From assembly GCF_028356935.1 (NCBI RefSeq), contig NZ_CP102798.1, positions 806,001 to 870,000 of the forward strand: DNA of 64,000 bases. Reading direction: 5' to 3'. This DNA is from Lysinibacillus sp. OF-1 (lineage in GTDB: Bacteria; Bacillota; Bacilli; Bacillales_A; Planococcaceae). Made by a program: the position numbers and the translations under genes. The notes beneath the pieces are model-generated. The model searched no databases and was not told the DNA's origin. It was given only the letters and a program-made list of their open reading frames with translations. This document shows positions 34,969 to 43,894 of the stretch, one piece after another (position 1 is the first letter of the stretch; the number at the start of each line of letters is the position of its first letter).

Positions 34969-36324
34969 GTGCCTTGGAAAAAATCATCAAATAGACTTGT
35001 CACACCATTTCAGGTACTTGTTTCTTATTACTTTATAGCTATAGCGATTTCCTTCCTGTTATTACGACTTCCAGGCGTTCATCAAGAGGGCGTAAGAATT
35101 TCCTTTTTAGACAGCTTGTTTACAGCAGTAAGTGCAGTTAGTGTCACGGGCTTAACAACGATTACTATTTCGGAAACCTATACAACCTTTGGGCTTGTGA
35201 TGATTCTTGTTATTTTACAGTTAGGGGCCATTGGTATTATGTCACTTGGTACCTTTGTGTGGCTGCTAGTAGGGAAAAAAATTGGGATGCGTGAGCGTCA
35301 ATTAATTATGATTGACCATAACCAGTATAATTTGTCCGGTGTTGTGAAACTAATTCGTGAAATCATAAAGATTTTATTTGGCATTGAAGTTGCGGGTACG
35401 ATTATTTTAACGCTACATTTCACCAATTATTTTGATACATTAGAAGAAGCCTTTTTACATGGGATATTTGCTTCCATCTCTGCTACAACAAATGGTGGTT
35501 TCGATATAACTGGAATGAGCTTACTGCCATTTCATGATGATTACTTTGTACAAATGGTTACAATGGTACTGATCGTGTTAGGTGCTATCGGCTTCCCAGT
35601 ATTAATCGAATTAAAAACGTTCTTGCTCAATCGACGTGAGAATTTTCGTTTTAGTTTATTTACTAAAATTACTACATCCACATACGCTATTTTATTTGTT
35701 GTAGGTGCACTTGTCATTTTACTTCTTGAATCTTTCCATTCCTTCAAGGAAATGTCCTGGCACGAGGCGCTATTTTCGGCGATGTTCCATTCAGTATCAA
35801 CAAGATCGGCTGGATTGACAACATACGATGTTACGACATTTAGTGAAGCAACAGATATATTTATGAGTTTCCTTATGTTCATCGGTTCTTCGCCAAGCTC
35901 AGTTGGTGGAGGGATTCGCACAACTACTTTTGCCTTAGCTATTTTATTCTTAATTACTTTTGCTAGGGGAAGAGAAGATATTCAAGTATTTGGGCGAGAA
36001 ATTCATTTAATAGATGTCTTTCGCTCATTCGTTGTTATTTTATTAGCATTTTTTATGGTGTTAATTGCTACACTTATCTTACTCATCACAGAGCCACAAG
36101 CATCACTGATTCAGATCATTTTTGAAATCACTTCAGCGTTCGGTACTTGTGGTATGTCGTTAGGAATCACCGAGGACTTATCTGTCATTGGTAAAATCAT
36201 TATCATTATTTTAATGTTTATCGGTCGAGTAGGGTTAATTTCCTTCCTTTACACACTTGGTGGTGGGGGTAGAGGGAAAAAATCAAGCTTCCATTATCCA
36301 AAGGAACGCGTAATCATTGGGTAA
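34969..36324 (+). CDS. Ktr-type potassium uptake channel subunit (KtrB/KtrD)
   Basis: About 451 residues with the four repeated M1-P-M2 units of Trk/Ktr channels. The selectivity-filter Gly segments are visible in order: SVTGLTT, TTNGGFD, TRSAGLTT and GTCGMSLG. Role: Na+-dependent K+ uptake, gated by a KtrA/KtrC RCK subunit that is not in the window. The start at GTG 34969 follows GGGAGGAG at 34953-34960; the longer frame from GTG 34951 overlaps that SD. Terminator follows. Confidence 0.9.
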   Translation: MPWKKSSNRLVTPFQVLVSYYFIAIAISFLLLRLPGVHQEGVRISFLDSLFTAVSAVSVTGLTTITISETYTTFGLVMILVILQLGAIGIMSLGTFVWLLVGKKIGMRERQLIMIDHNQYNLSGVVKLIREIIKILFGIEVAGTIILTLHFTNYFDTLEEAFLHGIFASISATTNGGFDITGMSLLPFHDDYFVQMVTMVLIVLGAIGFPVLIELKTFLLNRRENFRFSLFTKITTSTYAILFVVGALVILLLESFHSFKEMSWHEALFSAMFHSVSTRSAGLTTYDVTTFSEATDIFMSFLMFIGSSPSSVGGGIRTTTFALAILFLITFARGREDIQVFGREIHLIDVFRSFVVILLAFFMVLIATLILLITEPQASLIQIIFEITSAFGTCGMSLGITEDLSVIGKIIIIILMFIGRVGLISFLYTLGGGGRGKKSSFHYPKERVIIG

Positions 36325-36357
36325 TTATACAGAAACGATGGTATATAAGGGCTTTGT

Positions 36358-36388
36358 AAGGGACAATCATTAGATTGCCCTTTTTTGC
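36358..36388 (+). terminator. Terminator of the Ktr gene
   Basis: GGGACAATC pairs with GATTGCCC, then TTTTTT. Confidence 0.75.
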
Positions 36389-36398
36389 CCCTGAAAGT

Positions 36399-36575
36399 TC
36401 AATTTTCTAGATAATCACTGAATTTTTTGAGGGGACTTCTTTCATGTTCAGTGGTTACATGTAAATAGCTATTTGCAGTTATCTCTCTATTTTTGTGAGC
36501 AAGAATGGTACTAACATATCTACATCAGCTTCTTACTTCATAACTGAGAGTGTGTATGCATCTTGAAATACTCAT
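36399..36575 (-). pseudogene. Remnant of a phage-type tyrosine recombinase, C terminus
   Basis: On the minus strand two frames joined by a frameshift read as an integrase C terminus. One gives DAYTLSVMK, stop (TAA), EADVDM. The other gives RYVSTILAHKNREITANSY then LHVTTEHE and KKFSDYLEN before TGA. LxHKNxEITANxYLHVT with the nucleophile Tyr is typical of phage and conjugative-element integrases. At least one stop and one frameshift are present and the N-terminal part is gone. There is no intact neighbour mobile gene. Confidence 0.65.
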
Positions 36576-36960
36576 GCTAACTAGGGAGCATAACACATTA
36601 CTATTAATATGATTCTAAAAAAATAATTACTCTATTTTGACCAATCAATACTAATATATAGTTTCTAAATATTGGTATCTTATAATAGTTTAAAGTAAAA
36701 GATTATTTTATGAATAAAACGAATTTACTGGTAAATATTATAAGTATAGTAAATGACTTTCTTCTATTATATATAGATAAAAAGAAGTAATTTGTCGAAA
36801 GTTGTCATTACAGGTGTATATACATAAGGGAATACCCTTTGTTCGCGTCCCCTATCAAAAGTTAATTTTAAGGAATTAAAAAGTAATTGCCTTAATATAG
36901 GTAGTTCAAATACAATAAAAAACACATAAAAAGGCTACACGAATAAATGCGTAATAATGG

Positions 36961-37036
36961 GGAATGTTTTAGAAGAAAATGATACTTAATAAAGAACATT
37001 CCTGCGTATTTTTCATTAAAAAAGGTGAAAAATACG
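36961..37036. repeat. Two adjoining inverted repeats in the gene-poor scar
   Basis: GGAATGTT (36961-36968)/AACATTCC (36995-37002), then CGTATTTTTC (37005-37014)/GAAAAATACG (37027-37036), the latter perfect over 10 bp. They lie in the 980-base gap between the Ktr gene and the radical SAM gene. The rest of the gap is AT-rich, with a mini-frame behind a strong SD near 37157-37178 (see findings). No gene was identified. Confidence 0.5.
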
Positions 37037-37260
37037 AAATTGTCATACAATTTTCAAAAAATTTAAAATTGTTTTTCCCGCATTTTTAAAATTTTTGTGG
37101 GTATTATTTACAAAATAGAACTAGCTTGTCTTTAAGGCATTTGCCCTAAACTTTTGGAGGGAGGCTATGAATACTTGACTAACTCATTTAGTTAGTCGAA
37201 GAAAGTACATATACAGTCATGTTATTTTTGTGAAAAGGATTTAAGAATTGTTTAAGAAAG

Positions 37261-37300
37261 AAAAAAACTAGTCCTGACTGTTAGCACAGGACTAGCTTTT
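37261..37300 (-). terminator. Terminator of the radical SAM gene
   Basis: CTAGTCCTG (37268-37276) pairs with CAGGACTAG (37287-37295). On the minus strand TTTTTTTC follows. Confidence 0.85.
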
Positions 37301-37304
37301 ATTA

Positions 37305-39044
37305 TTAACTAGAGTGGATAGATGCAAAATATGGTTGCTGACCGTGACGGAAATAGGTTAACAGATAGCCATTTTTTTGTACAATTTTGCCATTTAGGAA
37401 ATTGTGATAGTCAAGGCCATGAGGGATAATCAGTGTATGCTTAAACAACTCTTTCTCAGATAGCTTAAAGCTAGCAAATTCCTCGCCAGCGATAGTAGGA
37501 TCTTCGCGTAATGCTTGATAAAGGGCTTTTTGTTGCTCTTCTGTTGGGCGTTCATTCCACCACAGCTTACGTGGTTGGAACTGCTGTGCCATTAGATAAT
37601 CAAGCTGCATGAGACTCTGGATAATATTTAAATTCACGCCCTCCACAGTTTCCAAAAACATTAATAAACGGCGGAATAAATCTTCCAACTGATGGCCAAT
37701 ACGAGACCAACCTTTTGTTTCCCAATACGTCCCAAAGTTTTGGAAAAAATCAAATGGTGTGTCAAAGACCTCAGTAACTAAGTATTCAATCGTATGATCC
37801 ATCCGATGGTCATTCCAATACTTCTCAAGAACATCCTCTGCATGTTTAATGCGTACGATATCATCAAAGGTTAGCACATTATTTGAAAAGATTTCGTAAG
37901 GAGAGACATCCACATAGGTATAACCAAACTTTTCCGCTTCTAATCGAAGGCCTGTACCACGTAAAAGCTTTAAAAATCCTAGCTGTAACTCTTCTGGTCT
38001 CATCGCAAAAACGTCATTAAACGTTTGACGGAAGCTTGCGTAATCTTCCTCTGGTAGACCAGCAATTAAATCTAAATGTTGATCTATTTTTCCGCCATCC
38101 TTCACCATTGTTACCGTTCGTTTTAGCTTTTCAAAGTTTTGACGACGTTTCACGAGTGTATTGGTTAAATCGTTTGTAGATTGTACGCCAATTTCGAAAC
38201 GGAACAAACCTTTTGGTGCATTGTCATTTAAGAATTGAATCACCTCAGGGCGCATAATATCTGCAGTAATCTCAAATTGGAATACAACACCAGGTTTATG
38301 TTCATCAATTAAAAACTGGAACATTTCCATTGCATAGCTACGGCTAATATTGAAGGTACGATCCACGAATTTAATTGTCCGAGCTCCGTTATCCATTAAA
38401 AAACGAATATCTTCTTTTATTTTTTCACGGTTAAAGTATCGTACACCTACTTCAATAGAAGATAAACAAAATTGGCAACTAAATGGGCAGCCTCTACTTG
38501 TTTCGATATACTGAATGCGTTTACCTAAATGGGGAAGATCCTCCTCAAAGCGGAATGGACTTGGTAATTCACGCAAATCAATTTTAGGTGGCATAGCGTG
38601 AATTTTGACTTTTCCATCCTCTAAATAACAAATGCCTGGAACATCCTCTAACAAAATTTCACCGTGGAAATAGCGTAATAATTGTTTGAAAGAAGTTTCT
38701 CCTTCGCCCATGACAATAAAATCTACCTCGGGTATTTGACGTAACCAATGATGAGAATCGTAAGAAACCTCAGGACCTCCTAGCAAAATTTTAACATTTG
38801 GACAGACAGTCTTTAACATTTTTATAACGTGAATGGTTTCTTCTATATTCCAGATGTAGCAACTAAATCCAACAATATCAGGTTTTTTTTGGAATAAATC
38901 TGATACAATATTAAAAGCAGGATCCTTAATAGTGTACTCTGCTATAATTGGATTAAATTCTGGTAAAGCGGCGCCTTTAAGATAGCGCAATGCTAAATTT
39001 GTGTGAATATACTTTGCATTTAAAGTAGTTAAAATAGTATTCAT
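37305..39044 (-). CDS. B12-binding-domain radical SAM protein (DUF4080 type)
   Basis: 579 residues: N-terminal cobalamin-binding-like Rossmann domain (about 1-140; GFSCYIWNIEETI, LLGGPEVSYD, DFIVMGEGE), radical SAM core with CPFSCQFC (CxxxCxxC for the 4Fe-4S cluster, about residue 190), and a C-terminal DUF4080-like region (FGYTYVDVSPYEIFSNNVL onward). Such proteins are widespread in Bacillales, but the reaction is unknown. Methyl transfer or a rearrangement using cobalamin is inference. It stands alone with its own terminator. Confidence 0.85.
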   Translation of the reverse strand: MNTILTTLNAKYIHTNLALRYLKGAALPEFNPIIAEYTIKDPAFNIVSDLFQKKPDIVGFSCYIWNIEETIHVIKMLKTVCPNVKILLGGPEVSYDSHHWLRQIPEVDFIVMGEGETSFKQLLRYFHGEILLEDVPGICYLEDGKVKIHAMPPKIDLRELPSPFRFEEDLPHLGKRIQYIETSRGCPFSCQFCLSSIEVGVRYFNREKIKEDIRFLMDNGARTIKFVDRTFNISRSYAMEMFQFLIDEHKPGVVFQFEITADIMRPEVIQFLNDNAPKGLFRFEIGVQSTNDLTNTLVKRRQNFEKLKRTVTMVKDGGKIDQHLDLIAGLPEEDYASFRQTFNDVFAMRPEELQLGFLKLLRGTGLRLEAEKFGYTYVDVSPYEIFSNNVLTFDDIVRIKHAEDVLEKYWNDHRMDHTIEYLVTEVFDTPFDFFQNFGTYWETKGWSRIGHQLEDLFRRLLMFLETVEGVNLNIIQSLMQLDYLMAQQFQPRKLWWNERPTEEQQKALYQALREDPTIAGEEFASFKLSEKELFKHTLIIPHGLDYHNFLNGKIVQKNGYLLTYFRHGQQPYFASIHSS

Positions 39045-39243
39045 GCAATAATCTTCCTTTCAACATCTTATTGTATCAGTCAAGTATCTGACATACAATA
39101 TAATTCTTTTTACCTATTTATTTTGTGAACGGTTCGTGAAATAATTTAAAATACTTAAATTTACTAAATTTTGTAATAATAGAATCGTGCTGTCATAAAG
39201 TATAGTAAAGGCTCAAAATTCGATTTAGAGGTTTTTTACTCTT

Positions 39244-40722
39244 TTGAAAGGTTCGGTGAGAAAGTTGAAGCAAAATGATATTAATCAATGTTTTGGAAAT
39301 CTTATGAAAAGTACTTCGTCACCAACACTTATACTCAATAAAGCAGGGAAAATTTTGAACGTTAATGAGGCTGCTATTAAACGTTTTAATCTTAATTTAA
39401 CGTATATTGGCTATTTAGCTATGGACGAGCCATCTAATTTTAAATGGACTAAATTCGTCAAACAATTACAAAATGATTTACGTTCAGAAGAAATTTTTAA
39501 TATTCGTACAACTGGAAACGACTATGAAATGCTGTCTTTTAAATGTTTTTATGATCCTAATACAGAAGAAATTGTTGCGCAAATTTCTACACTAAATGAT
39601 GATGTTGCTCATAAATTATACATGAGTCAGGCGCATGAAAGATCACAATCTTTTAATGCATACGATTATTTACCTTATGCTGTTATTGTAAGTGATGCTA
39701 GCGGTATTATTCTTGGGCTTAATAAGTATGCGGAAATGTTTCTGAAAGTTGAAAATTCGCAGTTGCTCCATAAAGCACATCAACATATATTCGATTCATT
39801 TACATTGAAAAAGGGACAAATTACATCATACCTGTCTAAGCTGATGGGTGACAAGCATGCAAGTATTCATGTAGTCGATGAAACACAAGTAAGCAGAACT
39901 TGCTATTATGAAATTTCCAGTATTTTCGATGAATACAATAATATTATTGTCACGGTTATCAATGATGAAACAGAGAAAAAACAACTTCAGCATAAAGTCG
40001 AGCATCAGCAAGCATTAAATGTTGTGGGACAGATGGCTGCAAGTATTGCGCATGAAATTCGTAACCCATTAACTTCTTTAAAGGGATTTACTGAATTATT
40101 AAAGTTAAATGCTGATGATGAATCACGCATGTATCTCTCTGTTATTGACAGTGAGCTTCAACGGATGGAACAAATTTTATCCGAGCTTTTAGTGTTGTCT
40201 AAGCCAACGACGATGAAAGTTGAATTATTAGAACTGGATCATATTGTAAAGCAAGTCATTGAGTTTATGCTACCAGATGCACTCATGAAAAATATTATGA
40301 TTCAGTACATTTCTCCTTCTAACCAAATTTATATCGGTGGCAACGAGAATCGCTTAAAGCAGGTGTTAATGAACCTAATTAAAAATGCAATGGAATCCAT
40401 GAATAATGGTGGCACGATTACAGTTGAAATGGCGACAAATGACTGTGCGATTGTCGAGCTTATGATTAAAGATGAAGGGGTTGGCATGGACAGCACGACA
40501 CTTCAAAACCTATTCCAGCCTTTTTACACGACAAAATCAACAGGGACAGGACTGGGCCTTGCTTTCGTGAAAAAGGTGATTGAAGAACATGATGGGGTAA
40601 TAGGCGTTAATAGTGAACTACAGAAGGGGACATGCTTCCATCTGCAGTTCCCAATTTACACATTTAATCAACTTGATACATTGGAAGTATCCTCAAAAGA
40701 TTCTGCTTATTTAGTAACGTAA
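39244..40722 (+). CDS. Cytoplasmic PAS-domain histidine kinase, sporulation-kinase type
   Basis: 492 residues with no membrane segment. Two PAS-like domains (about 18-125 and 135-255), then HisKA with phosphoacceptor His270 in SIAHEIRNPLTSLKGF, and the ATPase domain with NLIKNAMESM (N box), DEGVGMD (G1) and GTGLGLAFVKK (G2). HEIRNPLTxxKGF is shared with KinA/KinE-type kinases that phosphorylate Spo0F. No response regulator is adjacent, so it is an orphan. The start is uncertain: TTG 39244 has AGAGG 12 bases ahead, TTG 39265 and ATG 39304 are alternatives. Confidence 0.82.
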   Translation: MKGSVRKLKQNDINQCFGNLMKSTSSPTLILNKAGKILNVNEAAIKRFNLNLTYIGYLAMDEPSNFKWTKFVKQLQNDLRSEEIFNIRTTGNDYEMLSFKCFYDPNTEEIVAQISTLNDDVAHKLYMSQAHERSQSFNAYDYLPYAVIVSDASGIILGLNKYAEMFLKVENSQLLHKAHQHIFDSFTLKKGQITSYLSKLMGDKHASIHVVDETQVSRTCYYEISSIFDEYNNIIVTVINDETEKKQLQHKVEHQQALNVVGQMAASIAHEIRNPLTSLKGFTELLKLNADDESRMYLSVIDSELQRMEQILSELLVLSKPTTMKVELLELDHIVKQVIEFMLPDALMKNIMIQYISPSNQIYIGGNENRLKQVLMNLIKNAMESMNNGGTITVEMATNDCAIVELMIKDEGVGMDSTTLQNLFQPFYTTKSTGTGLGLAFVKKVIEEHDGVIGVNSELQKGTCFHLQFPIYTFNQLDTLEVSSKDSAYLVT

Positions 40723-40779
40723 ATAGAGTAAAAATGGTGAGATAATTCACAATAAAACCTTCTAAATCATATAATGCTT

Positions 40780-40809
40780 TTGACAATGCTTTTCTAATAT
40801 CGCTATAAT
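40780..40809 (+). promoter_or_regulatory. Promoter of the mhqR-like gene
   Basis: TTGACA (40780-40785), 18-base spacer, TATAAT (40804-40809): both hexamers are perfect. Confidence 0.75.
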
Positions 40810-40842
40810 GTCATATAAAGAGCGAAGTGAGAGGAAAAGAAT

Positions 40843-41289
40843 ATGAAGTCAGAAGATCTAAAACAATCTTTAAAATTATATATTGTACTATCGCGTGCAT
40901 TGAAAGCGATCAATGAGACAACACATCAATTATTTCAGGATAATGGTTTAAACCCAACTGAATTTGCTGTTCTAGAGCTTCTTTACCATAAAGGGAGACA
41001 ACCTTTACAGCAAATAGGCAATAAAATTTTGCTCGCTAGTGGGTCTATTACGTATGTCATTGATAAGCTTGAAAAGAGAGGCTATTTATTACGTGTTTCT
41101 TGTCCTTCAGATCGTCGTGTGACATATGCAGAAATCACTGGAGAAGGTGAAGCCTTTATGGCAGAGCTATTCCCAAAACACGAGCAGCATTTGCATGAAT
41201 TAATGAGTGTGCTATCACCGCAAGAAAAGGAACAAGCAATTACGTTATTAAAGAAAATAGGCCTTTCTATTAAGGATTTATCTTATTAA
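40843..41289 (+). CDS. mhqR: MarR-family regulator, MhqR-like
   Basis: 148 residues. The winged helix region GLNPTEFAVLELLYHKGRQPLQQIG, ASGSITYVIDKLEKRGYL and PSDRRVTYAEIT is very close to what I recall of Bacillus subtilis MhqR (YkvE), the quinone-responsive repressor. Only one Cys (SCPSDRR) is visible. A perfect MhqR-type palindrome occurs upstream of yceI at 15876-15893, but none was found before this gene. SD GAGAGG. A terminator follows directly. Confidence 0.75.
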   Translation: MKSEDLKQSLKLYIVLSRALKAINETTHQLFQDNGLNPTEFAVLELLYHKGRQPLQQIGNKILLASGSITYVIDKLEKRGYLLRVSCPSDRRVTYAEITGEGEAFMAELFPKHEQHLHELMSVLSPQEKEQAITLLKKIGLSIKDLSY

Positions 41290-41325
41290 AAAAGTTGTCT
41301 CATTGATTTGAGACAACTTTTTTAT
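41287..41325 (+). terminator. Terminator of the mhqR-like gene
   Basis: AAAGTTGTCTCA pairs with TGAGACAACTTT, then TTTTA. Confidence 0.88.
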
Positions 41326-41330
41326 AATGG

Positions 41331-41366
41331 AAATAAAAGGACGATAGACAATGTCTATCGTCCTTA
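41331..41366 (-). terminator. Terminator of the lipoprotein gene
   Basis: AAGGACGATAGACA and TGTCTATCGTCCTT form a near-perfect palindrome. TTTTATTT follows on the minus strand. Confidence 0.8.
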
Positions 41367-41374
41367 TTGTCTTA

Positions 41375-42064
41375 CTATTTTTTAGAGATAGTGGCTGCCA
41401 TATTAAGCATAGCATCTGTTAAATCTTGTTTATCGTTATCGTGAATTGTTAATTTTGTAATGAGACCATCTTTTTCAAAAACAACCCCAATAACTTTCTC
41501 TGTGTCAAAGTCTACGACATAACCCTCGATATGTTGAACATTTTTAAATGCTGCTAATTCTTCAGTAGTTAAAGCTACTGTTTCGCCTACAGCATTCATA
41601 TAATCTTGCATAGTTGTTTTCACTTCATCAAAGCTTGATTGTGATGCTTCAATTGTTTCAATACGCATAAACACTTCGTCATCATCATTAGATACTAACA
41701 TATCTTTACCTGGTTCTTCCTGTGTCATTGTAAATCCTGGAAGCTGTTGTAGCTTGTAGGTTTGATTGACACTTTCAGACTGAGTGGCTGTTTCCGTTTT
41801 ATTTTCGCCTTTTTGTACGTATTTCACATCTTGTTGTGGCTGTTTAGAAGTATCCTCTGTATTTGTATCATCTGATGCAGGAGTTTCCTCTTCTTCTTGT
41901 GATTCGCCTGCAGTTTCATCTCCAGATGGTTTTTGATCAACACCAGTATTGGATGGCTCATTTTGTTGAGCATCTGAATCCCCTGTTTTATCAGAGGTAT
42001 TACAACCTACAACTAATACGGCTGTTAGTACTAATGCAAGAATTGAAAATAATTTTTTTTGCAT
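41375..42064 (-). CDS. Lipoprotein of unknown function
   Basis: 229 residues. Signal peptide with lipobox LVVGC (Cys about 21), an 80-residue acidic Ser/Thr/Glu-rich linker (residues about 22-100), and a folded C-terminal domain of about 125 residues (TYKLQQLPGFTMTQEEPGKD to the end) with no recognised catalytic motif. The domain could be a binding or anchoring module; I do not recognise the family. It is on the minus strand ahead of a strong terminator, 61 bases downstream of the CPBP gene. Confidence 0.75.
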   Translation of the reverse strand: MQKKLFSILALVLTAVLVVGCNTSDKTGDSDAQQNEPSNTGVDQKPSGDETAGESQEEEETPASDDTNTEDTSKQPQQDVKYVQKGENKTETATQSESVNQTYKLQQLPGFTMTQEEPGKDMLVSNDDDEVFMRIETIEASQSSFDEVKTTMQDYMNAVGETVALTTEELAAFKNVQHIEGYVVDFDTEKVIGVVFEKDGLITKLTIHDNDKQDLTDAMLNMAATISKK

Positions 42065-42125
42065 AAAAAACCCTCCTTTTCTAAATTAAACGTTTGTAAA
42101 GATAAAATGTTTCCAAAATTAAATG

Positions 42126-42743
42126 TTATGATGTTAAAGGCAACACTAAAAATAATAATAGTACAAAAACGACATGAGCTACAATAACAAGTGGCATACT
42201 TTTTTTCCACTCATAGATGAAGCCCCAAATAATACTTGCCAAAAGTACAGCTATAACACCAAGTATAAAACCACTTAGAGCAATTGATATCGCACACAGT
42301 ATGGCAGTTACTATAACAGCCAACGATGGACGCATAAAGCGTTTTAACTGCTGTTGGATATAACCACGCCAAAATAGTTCTTCACCTATGGCAACGATGA
42401 ATACGAGTAAAACATAGTGCCAAATATTTTGTGGTCCATAGTTTGTTAAAAACTTTTGAACGGATTGTACTAAATTATTATTAATATATGGAGCGAGCCA
42501 GTAACCAAAGCGAATGATACCATATGTGATGGTACCGTATCCAATACCAAAGAGTAAAAATTGCCATGTAGGTAATTTATCTTCAATGGAGCCAGCTAAG
42601 ATGGCGATGGCAATACATACTAATAAAGTAAATGCATACATGTACCAAAATACTGCTTGGTTAGCAAAGGTAAAAGCAAGCATGCCATAAACGAATAATA
42701 AAGAAAGGAGAAATAGTAGTGTTTGTTTCGAATTTGTTAGCAT
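42126..42743 (-). CDS. CPBP-family intramembrane metalloprotease
   Basis: 205 residues with about six hydrophobic segments. The signature EELFWRGYIQQQL (EExxxR) and later VIVAHVVFVLLL (His) are the CAAX-protease/bacteriocin-processing motifs. Substrates are unknown; in Bacillales such proteins have roles in envelope stress or self-protection. The ATG at 42743 follows TATGGAGGTCG; an upstream frame extension is rejected. It is between the lipoprotein and YkvS-like genes on the minus strand. Confidence 0.85.
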   Translation of the reverse strand: MLTNSKQTLLFLLSLLFVYGMLAFTFANQAVFWYMYAFTLLVCIAIAILAGSIEDKLPTWQFLLFGIGYGTITYGIIRFGYWLAPYINNNLVQSVQKFLTNYGPQNIWHYVLLVFIVAIGEELFWRGYIQQQLKRFMRPSLAVIVTAILCAISIALSGFILGVIAVLLASIIWGFIYEWKKSMPLVIVAHVVFVLLLFLVLPLTS

Positions 42744-42822
42744 ATTCGACCTCCATACTTTAATTTTATCAAAAAAATAGCCCCTTATCATCTATAAAGA
42801 CAAATAGGGACTATTCGGACTA

Positions 42823-43011
42823 TTAAGCTTCATTAGTATATAAAATTTTATAACGTTTATGATTGACGACCGTTTTCTCTTCAATCTCAAGGGAATCAAA
42901 ATTCTCCATATATGTTAAATTAACAATCACCGAATTTTCATTTACCTTTTCGACAATACCTTGTAGACCATTTTTAAACTCGATAATATTTCCAACTTCA
43001 GCTATTTTCAC
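42823..43011 (-). CDS. YkvS-like DUF2187 small protein
   Basis: 62 residues: VGNIIEFKNGLQGIVEKVNENSVIVNL, an SH3/KOW-like beta-barrel pattern found in YkvS/DUF2187 proteins, followed by VVNHKRYKIL. The function is unknown, possibly nucleic-acid binding. It is divergent from the 43135 gene across a 123-base gap. Confidence 0.8.
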   Translation of the reverse strand: MKIAEVGNIIEFKNGLQGIVEKVNENSVIVNLTYMENFDSLEIEEKTVVNHKRYKILYTNEA

Positions 43012-43134
43012 AGACAGTCAGCTCCTTCATCGACTAATAATATACAGTTTGCATGAAAATTTGGGAAACGTAAAGCTTTTTTTAAATAATTCATAATTTA
43101 TTACACAAAAGATGAAAAGAGAGGTATAAAATAA

Positions 43135-43323
43135 ATGGAAAAATACGAAAATATGCTTAAACAATTACAAAACGGGGAAATAGAAAGTATTGAAATTCAA
43201 AAGGAAGATTTTTATGAATTTCGCGAAATACTTGTAAAGCATCCTTTATTTAAACATTATAGGGGTGAGGCCAAACAAAATGGACGGATTATATATACTT
43301 ATACTGAACTTCCGAGAAGTTAA
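43135..43323 (+). CDS. Conserved-looking small protein, 62 residues
   Basis: Acidic and aromatic-rich: MEKYENMLKQLQNGE, then EDFYEFREILVKHPLFKHYRG. SD GAGAGG is 11 bases ahead. I do not recognise a family. It precedes tandem Spo0A boxes and the spo0E-like gene by one codon, so it may be part of that small regulatory cluster. Confidence 0.6.
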   Translation: MEKYENMLKQLQNGEIESIEIQKEDFYEFREILVKHPLFKHYRGEAKQNGRIIYTYTELPRS

Positions 43324-43325
43324 AA

Positions 43326-43345
43326 TTTGTCGAACATTGTCGTAA
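43326..43345 (+). promoter_or_regulatory. Tandem Spo0A boxes
   Basis: TTTGTCGAA (43326-43334) is a perfect 0A box and TTGTCGTAA (43337-43345) is a near match 11 bases on. A TATAAT occurs at 43376-43381, upstream of the spo0E-like ATG at 43418. Confidence 0.55.
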
Positions 43346-43417
43346 GTTAATGCTGTAAGAAATAAAATATAAATGTATAATAATGGTATGATTATTTGTG
43401 TGTGGAGGGTTGTATGA

Positions 43418-43594
43418 ATGGTCAATCTACTCTTGAAACAAATGGAACAAACTCGTGAGATGATGATTCGCTCAGGTGTAGAAAACGGGTTACAAAATGC
43501 AAAAACCATTCAACTGAGTCGCAGATTAGATCAGTTAATGAACACTTATTATAGACAGATGGCATTTGAGGAAGAAAAAGACCAAGAAAACTAA
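43418..43594 (+). CDS. Spo0E-family aspartyl-phosphate phosphatase (small)
   Basis: 58 residues. The Spo0E-like pattern is clear: QMEQTREMMIRSGVENGL, then LSRRLDQLMNTYYRQM, corresponding to the SxxLDxLxNxY signature. Known family role: dephosphorylation of Spo0A-P to delay sporulation. SD GGAGGG (43404-43409) is 8 bases before the ATG. The tandem Spo0A boxes directly upstream suggest feedback. It is shorter than most annotation cut-offs. Confidence 0.78.
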   Translation: MVNLLLKQMEQTREMMIRSGVENGLQNAKTIQLSRRLDQLMNTYYRQMAFEEEKDQEN

Positions 43595-43704
43595 AAAGAT
43601 TGTTCCAGTATTCAGAGTAAAAACATTTTAACATATATGTTTAAAATGCATTTCAATGGGGAATAACTTACTATGAACACAGCAACATTCTCATTTCCCC
43701 CTTT

Positions 43705-43742
43705 AGAGCAGTGATCCCCCAATCACTTGCTCTCTTTTTTTT
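43705..43742 (+). terminator. Terminator downstream of the spo0E-like gene
   Basis: AGAGCAGTGAT pairs with ATCACTTGCTCT with one bulge, then CTTTTTTTT. Confidence 0.8.
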
Positions 43743-43894
43743 CGCTTATTCGGTATATATGTCATACATAAAAAGTTTAGTACAAGTTATGGGAAGAGTT
43801 TGAATTATATGTTTCCTTCACCTAAACTGAAAAGATACAGAGTTTGGATTCTCACAGAGAGTGCAGATATTCTAAAATAAAGGAGCATGTACAT

